Shown: one piece after another, positions 39,467-49,501 of the stretch | Layout: each line of letters starts with the position of its first letter | How positions within the stretch are numbered: position 1 is the first letter of the stretch | DNA from: Pampus argenteus | Lineage: Eukaryota > Chordata > Actinopteri > Scombriformes > Stromateidae | Direction: 5' to 3' | Length of the DNA stretch: 64,000 bases | Assembly: GCA_036937835.1 (NCBI GenBank) | Contig: CM072876.1 | Span: 10,543,501-10,607,500, forward strand | Program-made: the position numbers and the translations under genes | Notes under the pieces: generated by a model | Told to the model about the DNA's origin: nothing | Seen by the model: only the letters and a program-made list of their open reading frames with translations | Databases searched by the model: none

Positions 39467-41435
39467 CTACTCTACAAGGATCTCTTCAGTCTTTATGGGT
39501 TCAAGTGGCGTGCCAGAGTTGGACAAATCAGAGCCTTCGTCTTTAGAAAACTCTTCACGGTGGAGCTGCATGCCTGCGCCTGCGTTTCCCTGCATCCCCA
39601 CTAATCCCCCTTGTGTGAAGCATAGGTGTTTGATCACCTCATTGGGACTGGAGAAGGTTGTCGCACAAATGTTACATTTGTAAGGCTTCGAAGATCCCAA
39701 GAACATTGCCTCCATCTGGCTGCTATCATCACCTGCAGTGCAAAGCTCCATGCTTTGTCGGTCCACCATGGTGTAGGCATCAGCCCCCTGGTTCAGGCAC
39801 ACGTGGCGGGCCGCCTGGTTGGCGCGGCAAAAGCTCTTGCCACAAGCGCTGCATTTGAAGGGCTTGCCTGTGTGAATGTACATGTGTTCACGCCAATGGC
39901 TCTTCTGAATGAACTTGCGCCCGCAGGTGGAGCACTCATACTTTCGCCGCTTCACTTCACGGTCCAAGTCGGCACTCTCCAGGTTGTCGATATCCGCAAT
40001 GTCTGATGGAGGTGGTGTGTCTGCCTGAGAATTTAATCCCCCAAACCCCCAACTGGACGTGGACACTTCTGCTCGGGGAGAGTCCGAATTGGTACCTGAA
40101 ACAGGCGTTTGCTCGCTGTCGCTGATTACCTCGACTGCTGCAGCAGCACCTGAGGGATTTGCACTGGGCTTATTTCTCTTAAGGATTCCCTCCATCTCTA
40201 GCATGCCATGCAAGCCATGTTCTCCAGTCATTACAGGTGAGATTGAATTGCTGGGCTCTGACGATGTCTGCTGCAGAGCCTGGGTATGCTGGAGGAGGTG
40301 CTCTCTCAGAAGGCTTCTCTGGGTGAATCGACTTCTGCACAGATGACAGGAATAATGCTTCCTAAAGGAGGAACTTCTCTTCATGATGCTGGGCTTCACA
40401 TTGAGGATGGCATTAGCTGCGGCACCATCCGCAGTTAGCAAGTCTGTTCCCCCTTCCTCAACTGTGGGCTTTGTGCCACTGGTGGATGCCTCCATGTCTT
40501 GGGGTGAGGAAGCCAACTTGAATGGTAAGGAATTTGTGTATGCAGCTGTGGCAGTTGGAGTGGACGGATGCTTTCCTTCTGAGCTGAGTTGCTCCATGTC
40601 GAAGGGTGAGGAGAGCTGCTGTCGAGTGGACAATCTAGCTGACATCGCCACCTGTTGGTCAGAGATCTGGATGCCGTAAAGGGAGGTGGAGAGGTTGATG
40701 CTGTGCTCAGGGTGTGAATACACCGACTGGCTGGCCTCCTGCAAGAGTGGATAGGCATGCAGGAATCTGACCCCCTGCTCCAGCCGTGTAGGATCTATCA
40801 ACTGGGGTGCAAGCTTGCCTGTATACATCAGGTTGAGGAGGTAGCTGAAGATATCTGGTTGTATGTCAGCGGCCTTCAGACGCACACAGTCACTGAAAGA
40901 GAAAGACAAGTCAACATGTGTGGCAGACAATGAGAGATCTTTGTTGTGGCTTGGACAGGTTTCAGTTGTAAAGAAGAAAGGAAAATACCAATGAACAATA
41001 TCAGATTTTAATGCTGCTTACACAACCTCCAATTTGACATCTTAATTTGAGCCATTGATTTGAACATTCAATGTTTTATATTAGTTTTGGGTCATCATAC
41101 AAAAATTACCTATAAACAGCTCTTTTATGTTTGAATCAGCATTATTTTGACATGGTACATGTCGGTTCTGGCAGCAGAAATTGATTTTGGATCAATTCTG
41201 ATGAGACCACCAAACGTATTTTAGCTTATTAACATACCACTGTTAGTATATTCCTACTATACCTGTCCTGGTGAATGAAGAGCATTCTAAAGTAGTTGGA
41301 GAAGGCAGCAAGGACGGCCTTGTGGGCTTTGAAGAAGACATCTCCGATAGCCACAGTGCAGTCGCACAGGAAGCCAAACTCCCTCTGAGAGTTAAGCTGC
41401 TGCAGCAGGATAAGACCATGGTTGGCCAACTCCAT
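39467..41435 (-). CDS. zbtb2: zbtb2: zinc finger and BTB domain-containing protein 2
   Basis: Two coding exons on the minus strand, 41263-41435 (173 b) and 39467-40892 (1426 b), join in phase 2 to give 532 residues (human ZBTB2 is 514). The start is MELANHGLILLQQLNSQREF, eight bases after an acceptor, so an upstream non-coding exon exists. The BTB/POZ domain (about residues 14-115) spans the splice, which joins FIHQD to SDCVRLKAADIQPDIFS. C2H2-type fingers lie near 240-265 (YSCHLC...REHLLQH), 375-398 (YECSTCGRKF...HMYIH), 402-424 (FKCSACGKSF...RHVC) and 460-481 (YKCNICATTF...KHLC). The last two end in His-x-Cys. In mammals ZBTB2 is a nuclear repressor acting on the p53 and p21 promoters and binding methylated or GC-rich DNA. 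It converges with akap12. In zebrafish nomenclature it is probably zbtb2b. Confidence 0.95.
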
Positions 41436-41745
41436 TCTTCAACCTGCAACAAAGGCATGCGAAGACACAAACAGCATTCAGTTTCCTGTCTGGAAGGAGA
41501 CCAGAGTTTATTGTGACCACAAAGAGTCATGGTGACAAGAGCAATCTAATGACCTTGTAAAGACTAATGTAAAACAACAGTGAAGAAATATTGTGACAAT
41601 TCAGGTAATCTGTCCAGCAATAATGTCATAGAAAAATGTGCAGGTTAATGATATGGCTCAGCAAAACAAAAACCTTGGTCTCGTTAGTTCCTGGTATTGT
41701 TCTTTAAAGTGGCTTTGTACATAGAGAGAAGTCCTATATTTTATT

Positions 41746-41769
41746 TATATATATATATATATATATATT
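41746..41769. repeat. (TA)n microsatellite
   Basis: TA repeat of about 24 bp in the zbtb2 intron. Confidence 0.9.
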
Positions 41770-42856
41770 TTCTAAGTACACCTCTAATTTGTCATTTGTT
41801 GTTCTTGCTTTCATATAGATCCACTTCAACATCAGGGTCTTACAGTAGTTTTGAGCTACTGACTGACTTAGTTGTGATGAAGCCCGAACCCGCCAAACTT
41901 AATTTAAAAGTGACATTGCAGGGTTCTGTGTATTCTATTGACCAATGGGATGGTTGTTGTTGACCCTAAAGGTCATTGGAGGACTAAGAGGGCTTCAGGC
42001 TATCACATGAACAGGGTTATGGGTGTCGGCACACATTCCTAAGGCAGAACTGGTTCTATCTCCTTCAAGTGGAAAATGGAAACAGCCCCTGGGCAGAGTG
42101 AATCTCCTTTCTTCAACACTTTCTCCGCATAACACTTGCAATTGTAAGAAGACAGAGGATGGGGGATAATTCATCAGCCAATGTATCTCAAATGATCAGA
42201 AACCTGTAACACTATGTACCCTCTACAGGATCTGTGTAACTCTCTACAGATATGTATTTCATCAAAGGGGTCAGTGTGCAAAGATGCTGGCACTGCAGTG
42301 CTCCAGGAAAAGGCTAGGTTTCCGCATCTTGTACAAGGCCACAGCTACAGCTGGCACAAAGATGCAAAAAAACAATGAACCATGCTCTTGTCACAGTCAC
42401 AGACAACTTTTAATCACTTTTATGGTAAGAGCTGAACACAACTATATTCTGTTCTATATTCTGATAACTGAAATGATTCTGATAATCATTTCAGATACTT
42501 TTCCAGTACAGTTCCACACATTCACCAGTTCTAGCTTCTAGAATGTGAGATCTTTTAGTCTTGGGCTTATAACAGGCGTTTTTATAGACAAAACAGCAGA
42601 TTAACCAATAACAATGATGAAAAATAATTGTTAGTTCTAGACTAAATATCGTACATCAATGAGGACAGTAAAGGTGTTATAAATACCTTTCAATAAAACA
42701 CCATAATTCAACAGCACCACAGCTTCCAAAATGACCATGACTTTAAATCAGAACCTCTCCAAAACAAGAGCTGAACACTATACCCTACTGATTTACTGCA
42801 GGGCTGCTTTGTCGTATTAGTATACTTATCATGTCAGTATTACTGACTGAACCTGC

Positions 42857-43200
42857 AATCAATCAATCAAATTTTATTTATATAGCCCAAAATACATTTG
42901 TCTCAGAGGGCTTTACAATCTGTACAGGGAGTGACACCCTCTGTCCTTAGACCCTCGATTCGAGTGAGGAACAACTTGCCCACCAAAAAACCTTTTAACA
43001 GGGAAAAAGGTGGAAGAAACCTCAGGAAGAGCCACAGAGGAGGGATCCCTCTCCCAGGACGGACAGACGTGCAATGGATGTCACATGCACAGAACAAATC
43101 AACACACACATATTGTACACTCACAATGAATTATAATGAATTACAATGGATGATAAAATGAGAATGGTTTACAATGAATGATGAATTATTACAGTAACAG
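42857..43200 (+). mobile_element. Copy of a common percomorph interspersed repeat (SINE/LINE-tail-like)
   Basis: The element starts with a CAAT tandem and TTTTATTTATATAGCCC, followed by TTTGTCTCAGAGGGCTTTAC, TGTCCTTAGACCCTCGATTC, AACTTGCCCACCAAAAAACC, GTGGAAGAAACCTCAGGAAG, GAGGAGGGATCCCTCTCCCA and CAGACGTGCAATGGATGTCA. I recognise this order as a repeat found in many copies in percomorph genomes and also in their mRNA UTRs. It codes for nothing. The formal family name is uncertain. Confidence 0.75.
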
Positions 43201-43589
43201 TGGAACTTGTGATAGAGACACAGATGCACAGCAGCAAATCATTAACTAACTATAATCTGTAATGCAGCATCCAAATACATGTAACAGCCAATAATATATA
43301 TTGTCATTGCTTGCACCATCACAATGCACTAGACCTATAGCACACCTTGATGATGAATAATGCCGTTTAAAATTATGGCAAGTTCCTTCCACGCACACAC
43401 ACGCACACACAAAATAATTGTATTATTTAGTTTTCAGATGTGGATAACACACATGACATTAGCACAAATATAACAAACTGGAACTAATAGTTGTCATGGG
43501 GTACTCAGGCATATATACTGTGTACACTTATTGCCAGCTATTCCATATTTAAATATGTATGAGCCAATGCTCTTGTCTTGAGAATCTGG

Positions 43590-43770
43590 AGGATCAGATT
43601 TACACTAAGGCTGCATTAAGTACTGATTATTTTCTGGATTATATGGTTTCTAGAATAGCAAAAAATATAGTGAAAAATGTCCATCACAACTTCCCAGAGC
43701 TCATGATGTTTTCAAATGTCTTGTTGTGTCCAAGCAGCAGTCAAAAACCCAAAGATATTAACTTATTATC
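43590..43770 (+). mobile_element. Diverged copy of a dispersed teleost repeat
   Basis: ATTATTTTCTGGATTATATG, GTGAAAAATGTCCATCACAA, TTCCCAGAGCTCATGATG, TCAAATGTCTTGTTGTGTCC and AACCCAAAGATATT occur in the order of a repeat very common in percomorph genomes. The copy is degenerate; fragments of what may be the other end of the family are at 18040 and 21830. Confidence 0.65.
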
Positions 43771-44139
43771 AGTGATGTAATTCTTCGTTACATTATTTAC
43801 ACTTAAGAAGTTGGGACCAATACATTTTTGCAGTTTTACATCTATAAAAGCTATTTAGCTCTACTTAATAATTACTTGTTATTTTGCTGGTAACGGCAGA
43901 GGTTTTGTCATGTATCTGTCCATTTCCCTATAGTCTTATATGTGAATCACAGAAACGTGGTTTGCATGGCCTATTCCATACACCCAGAATTTAACAGAAG
44001 GGAATAGGAATAGAAAATTAGAATTGATAGCTTTCTGCAGATAGCTATCATAGCTAGCAATGCTCTTTCATTTCTCCACTCCACATGGATTATTTCATTT
44101 TGAAAATAAACGGGACATTTTATTTTGTGTCTGCCCATT

Positions 44140-44375
44140 TGACACAGGACGTTGTATTAATGTTGGTCTTTGGTTGGATATGGGTTGCAACGTTAACCAA
44201 CTTAAAGATAACAGAGTACATAGGGTTGCCATCGTTCAGAAATAAAAATAAGTGACGCCGGGCCCACGGGCCCCGAACGAAGGGCACATATCCACGTCCA
44301 ATCCATATCATAATCCAATGTTGTACATGTTGGAGTACAACGTTGTTCTAACGTTGCATTAACGTCTCAGTTGGG
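44140..44375. mobile_element. Possible non-autonomous element rich in AACGTT motifs
   Basis: The left part carries GACGTTGTATTAATGTTGG and TTGCAACGTTAACCAAC, the right part AACGTTGTTCTAACGTTGC and ATTAACGTCTC. Repeated CAACGTT/AACGTTG motifs in roughly opposite arrangement resemble non-autonomous DNA repeats seen in fish. No transposase is present and the ends are not defined. Confidence 0.35.
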
Positions 44376-44747
44376 TAGGCACAACTTCCTGTCCCTCTGC
44401 TCTGTGCTGAATTTATGTGGTGTACTCCGGATTTATGTTATACGTTTCTCTATAAGAAAATACACTGAGCAGATCACACATCTTCTATATTCTTTTTGAC
44501 ATTATTTATGAATTAATATGTATTTATTTTTTCTTCAATAAAACTAATTGTTTTCCTTTTTATGTTTGCACGGCGGGAGGAGGAAGCACCAGCCAGCCAG
44601 AACCAAGTCAGGAGCGCTCAATACTGAAGGCCTTTGCGTTATATGTTCTATATGTTCTGTTAAAATGCTAAAATGTTTATAACTGTCAGATTTGAAATTT
44701 TGAATTTACTTCATTAATCCACAAGTGGAAATTAATTCTATCCCCTC

Positions 44748-44750
<3 letters not shown>

Positions 44751-44804
<54 letters not shown>
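44751..44804. repeat. (TA)27 microsatellite
   Basis: Perfect TA repeat of 54 bp, directly beside a dispersed repeat in the zbtb2 intron. Confidence 0.97.
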
Positions 44805-44807
<3 letters not shown>

Positions 44808-44809
44808 GT

Positions 44810-45010
44810 AGGATTTGGCATTATGGCCAATCTTTGGGTCAGATTAGGGTACTTTTTGGCTGGTTTGTGGGGATGTTTTGGGTGAATTTTGGCTCACCTT
44901 TGGTATGATTTTGGCCATTTATGGCCCAGACATCCACCATAACCTTGCCAAAATGACAAGTCAGATTTGGGCCAAAGCGAAGCTAAAAGGTTTTTGCTAT
45001 ATGGGGAGAA
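44810..45010. mobile_element. Dispersed repeat with tandem TTTTGGC/GGCCAAA words
   Basis: The segment contains many short degenerate copies of a TTTGGC or GGCCA word, for example ATTATGGCCAATCTTTGGGTC, TTTTTGGCTGG, TTTTGGCTCACC, TTTTGGCCATTTATGGCCC and TTGGGCCAAAG. It resembles a teleost repeat built from such words. Non-coding. Confidence 0.45.
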
Positions 45011-45502
45011 AACATGAGTGTGGTTTGCCTCTAGGTCAGCCACTCAGCCTCCAACATAGTTGTTGGGTGGCAGCACCGATACTTGTTTTCGTGGGGGGAA
45101 AAAATACAAATATATGTATGAAATATATGTATTACAATCATTTAGAAAGACATCTACTGATCAGGATCACGCGTTAATCAACAATAACTTGTTTGCAACA
45201 AATAAAGCACCGCCCCTGATGTGATGTAGACACGTGGAACAGTAACTACTTCCGTAATGCGAGTTTCTGTTATTCGGAAAATACACCGTTGAAACTACGT
45301 GTGTAGGAAGCATGTGAGGTATGTAACGTAAAACATGCTACAGTGATAAAATAGTACATTCAATAATCTGAACGGTACAGTACATGAGGCTTTCTACAAA
45401 GAACACACAAAACCTGCGCGCCGAACGGACTCCCGTCTCGGGTCTGTCGGTTGCTACTGCTAGCGCGAGAAAACGGACAGACACGCACGGCCGCGCGCGT
45501 AC

Positions 45503-45503
<1 letters not shown>

Positions 45504-45563
<60 letters not shown>
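45504..45563. repeat. (AC)30 microsatellite
   Basis: Perfect AC repeat of 60 bp next to CpG-rich DNA (GCGCGAG, GGCCGCGCGCG) at the zbtb2 promoter. Confidence 0.97.
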
Positions 45564-45565
<2 letters not shown>

Positions 45566-45719
45566 GGTAAATGAGCGAGACACGCAAGGGGGATGGGGTT
45601 TGTCACGAATGCGTTTCTTTTAACTTCCCCGTGACAATTACAGTTAACCAAAACGTACACAAGTAGCTAACAAACGTACCAGTAAACGAATGTGTGAGTA
45701 TATAGATAAACAGCCGTAC

Positions 45720-45905
45720 CTGCGCTCCGTTTAAATCCGCGGAGTTTGCCGTGTCGCCGTTGTTTGTTTGTTACCGGAGACTCGTCCGTCCTCTCTGGGC
45801 TCGCAGTAGCTTGTACTGTTCCTTGCAAAACGCAGCATTCGTTGGCGGCGGAGAGGGGTCGTCCGTCGGTGTTTTCCGGTTAGGGGTTTTACGTTACAAT
45901 CACAT
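45720..45905 (-). promoter_or_regulatory. zbtb2: zbtb2 CpG-rich promoter and probable non-coding first exon
   Basis: CpG density rises sharply over about 45400-46100. On the minus strand a good donor, GAGCGCAG|GTACGG, has its GT at 45719-45718, so a non-coding first exon probably ends at 45720 and joins the acceptor before 41443. An untemplated-looking poly-A of 22 bases (45916-45937) bounds the island on its upstream side. The transcription start cannot be fixed. Confidence 0.5.
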
Positions 45906-48180
45906 GACTGTGGGTAAAAAAAAAAAAAAAAAAAAAATAGCCGTTGTAAAAATCCGTTGAGCAAGGAGGCGGTTGAGTTAACGTTAATTTCACGCAGTGG
46001 CTGTAACTGCCGTGAGATTCAACCTCCTGCTAGCTTTTTGACAGTTACGTTGACTCAGCGTATGGTAGTTAATCATTCTGTCGTTGCCGTTAACGACACG
46101 TTAAACATAAGACCGGTGTGTGTATGTGTGTGTTGTCCTTAAGCCTCCCTCATTGAAATAACAGTGAAATGACGAAACATTGCTTTGCCCACACACTCGT
46201 CTCACATTTGCATTTTCCGTTGAAGCTATAAGCCGATTCCAGATTTTCAACAAGTCAAAAGGACGTAGCCTATAAAAATAAATAATGTTACCATCTACAT
46301 TTCAAGTCATTATTATGCTAATATCAGAGCTTTAATATCACCAATACTGAAATATTCTCATATAAACATAAGATATATTTATTGATGTTTATTTGAATTT
46401 TTTGGTTTTTTTTTTTTTTTTAAGTTTTGATCTATAAGTGGAGGCTGATAAAAACCTTAGATAATGCTTAATTTATATTTGGACAAGGAGAGACCCTAAC
46501 AGTGTCTCTGAGGATCATAGATCACTGATATTTGTTTAAGCTTTTTTTATTTTTTTATTTGGGTAGCAGCACACCACCTTGAATTATACAATATATTTAG
46601 AAGTGTCAGCTGTTCCAAGATTGGATTATACATTTTGTTCTTTTATAGTTTTAAAGTGAGGCGGTTTCACAGTGCTTTTACACTTGGGTATATTTGAAAA
46701 GGATACACGGTCAAGCTTATTTTTTTTTATGTTTCTAGATGACAGTTTTGCATCATTAGCAAGTCTTTTTATTGCTATAGCCCTGTTAGTGGGAAGGACA
46801 TAAGCAAATAACTGCCATGTCCCTGTTGAGAAAATTGGTGCCGTTGATATACTCGTCCATTCTGTTTTACAGTTGTAATACCTGATTTCACACAACAATC
46901 CTATACCTACCACCTGGAATTGATCAGACTCATTGGTAAATACTTGTATATGTCCCTACTAAGAAGCTTTGATGTTATTGAAACTGCTTTTTGCAAGACT
47001 GATTCTTACCCTTTCAACGTGTTAACAAACAGTGCAAAATGCACATTATCTGCTGTTTAGGCAGCGCTTCATATATATTTGTTGATAGGTTTTCTTTTAA
47101 AATGAATGATGTTATAGTCATTCACAAACACTTAGACTACAGTAGGTAGTACATGGTAAATTAGGGCAGTGAGATGTGTAAATTGACAATCTCAACAGAA
47201 GGTAGCCTGCCAAAAAACACTGAACTGGCATTCGGATGTCTGTGAGAAATCATGCATCTTTTAATAGAAAAAAAAGTACCAGTAGAGGGAAAGAGTCTTA
47301 AATGGATTTTAACCGAAAGACACATTCCTCGTAGCCTGTCCAGATGGAGGCACAGGAAATGTAGGCGGACCTTTTCACAGAAGCACTTTGGAGTCACGTC
47401 AATATATGTTGTCACGAGTGAGTTGGTGGATGTTGTCCCAGTGTAAACACCAATTTTTGCCAGACCTGTCATTACAGGGTTGCATTTCAGCCTTAGGACA
47501 GGGAGTCCACAGGAGGACCAGGCTAAAAATGCTCGCTGCACAGGCAGAGAAGTGGAGTCTGTAAAAGGAGACCAAGAGACATGGGAGGGGGCAGAAACGT
47601 CTACGAAGCAGGGCCTGAGGATCTTAAAGTCTCTGTTCTGTCAACAAACAACAGATCTATATCTGATCGTGTCCACAACTTTACTGAAACCGATTAGCTG
47701 ATAAAAAAGTCATGCCAGTGGGGTTAAAAAAATATTTCACAAACAAATCAACTAGTAGAGCAAAAGCGGTTGATAATGACAACTGAACAAAAGCATGTTT
47801 ACATTGCTAAAAGGCCCACAGCAGGGGTTTATTGAAAGAAGATAAACTATTAACACTGCCTCACTGTTCATCATTAGAATCAATACATTCTAATCAATAG
47901 CCTAGATTTGATACAATTAGGAAAACCTGATGGACTGTCGTCTTCATTCCTCCCTGTGTCTTTTCTCTTTGAACAGCATACCCAAAAGAGATGTGGCTGG
48001 ACTTTCACATGACTGCCCTGTCACTGATTTCCAGCAAATTGATTTTTTATGCGATAAAGCAACAAAGACAGCATGAAATTGCTTAAAACGCAAAAACAAG
48101 TACAGTGAGATTTGCGTTTGATTTGGCCAGCCCTGGCGTCAGTGCACAACATATCCAGTCACTCAAATTTAATACCTTGG
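45906..48180. other. Intergenic DNA between zbtb2 and armt1
   Basis: No coding exon was recognised. In humans RMND1 occupies this interval, head-to-head with ARMT1, but none of its conserved DUF155-type segments was seen here. Minus-strand ORFs at 46626-46913 and 47161-47541 have no recognisable domain. Confidence 0.55.
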
Positions 48181-48605
48181 CTATAAGCCTGCGATTGCGC
48201 GACTGTATGTGGTGAGCTGAAGCACCTGTTTAAACAGGGCCTTTAACGTTAACTGCCGCCCTTCCCCCGTCCATGGCCTGTTTTGAAACCGGAGTGGTGA
48301 GTCACTCCACTCTCGGTTTAGAAAAACAGATCCGGCCAGGCTGGGCCCCGGCGGGGGGAAGGGAGGCTGGCGGTGGATGAACACCGGAGGTGGACGCAGC
48401 TGGACTCCCACTTCCAAGACCCCACATCCTGACAACGGCCCGCCATGTTCCCATAGTGACCGGGGCCGATCTGAGAGGAAAGAAAAACACGCCGCCAGAA
48501 TTATTTGATATGAGTATTTTTTCTAGCCGAATCGAGGGTGCGATCAATCAGTTGGTCACAAAAAGAGAACCGAGAATGGAGAAGCCGTCCCGGTTTCCAA
48601 CCTGA
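48181..48605. promoter_or_regulatory. Orphan CpG-rich segment with a YY1-like motif
   Basis: CpG-rich sequence about 1 kb upstream of armt1 contains, on the minus strand, AACATGGCGGGCC (near 48437-48450), close to the YY1 consensus AANATGGCGGC that often lies at start sites of TATA-less housekeeping genes. A 41-codon minus-strand ORF begins at that ATG. No adjoining coding exon was found, so it may be an alternative zbtb2 promoter, a non-coding RNA start or a relic of the missing neighbour. Confidence 0.3.
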
Positions 48606-49039
48606 CTAATGTCATAATCAGTCTGTTCCCTAATGCTTTAGATTTGATCACCATGAGAGGACCAACTTGTCTTTTTACGAACGCACTTACTTTTTGAAAA
48701 TAACTTTGATTAAATGTATTCCTTGCTGTGTATGTCTAATAATTTATAATAATATATGTTTTTCTTGAATTTATGGTATACTCCTCAAGTTTCAGTTTAT
48801 TATTACTTTTATGTTATTTTTGAATGCGTCTATATTCATTGCTGTTTTATTGGAGAAGAGATTGTTAACAAAGTAATATTGTAGTTTATTTATATTATAT
48901 TTCATCATAGGTCACATTGAGGGTCTCACTCTCTATATACATCTATAGCCTCGTCAGTCTTTAACTCACTACCGTTCCCTTCTTTTCCCGCCAAAAAGAC
49001 ATGGGGAGGGGGTGTCAAAATCTGTCATTTCCTGATAGA

Positions 49040-49501
49040 GCGAATCAATGTCACCACGACAACCGTTGTCACGGACAACAGGGGAGGTCCGAGGATGCTG
49101 CTGCGACAACGGGCATGCGCGATGCGGCAGCGCGTATCACTATTAGATTCACTGTACACATTTGGAGGCATTAAACGCTGAAAGCAGACGTGTGGCGCAG
49201 AGCGAGGCTGAAATACAGCACAGTATAAACACTACATGCTCAGGACCGCTAGATGGTAGCATCGCACCCTAAATACAAAAACTAATCTACGAGGAACCAG
49301 GAACTAAAAATTAGAAATAAAAATGTAGAATATTTGTCACCAGGAACAGAAGAAGTTAAGTTTGATAAAAATCCACTCGGTTTCGTTAGTCACGTCCACT
49401 GAACGATTACACGTCGTTTCAAAGCAGACCCCTACGCTATGTTCCTGTCCTAAAAAAATGTACACATAAAGTTTCAATTTGAACCTTCTTCCACTGCTAG
49501 A
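49040..49501 (+). promoter_or_regulatory. armt1: armt1 promoter region
   Basis: The region has GGGCATGCGCGA at about 49111-49122, one change from the NRF1 palindrome, and an unusual inverted-repeat cluster GACAACCGTTGTC / GTTGTCACGGACAAC at 49058-49079 that resembles RFX X-box half-sites. ATGGCGGC at the start codon resembles a YY1 site. A TATA-less housekeeping promoter is inferred. Confidence 0.4.

Larger units (their letters stand above)
41436..45719 (-). other. zbtb2: zbtb2 first intron and short 5' UTR segment
   Basis: The first coding exon extends into 5' UTR to 41443, bounded by a minus-strand TTTGTTGCAG acceptor. From there to the proposed donor at 45719 there is no recognisable coding exon. 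The intron is crowded with dispersed repeats (42857-43200, 43590-43770, 44140-44375, 44810-45010) and TA or AC microsatellites, described separately. Confidence 0.6.

Noticed and set aside
47161..47541. 126-codon minus-strand ORF, considered as an RMND1 remnant
   Set aside because: No DUF155 or RMND1 segment could be recognised, and no supporting splice sites join it to neighbours.
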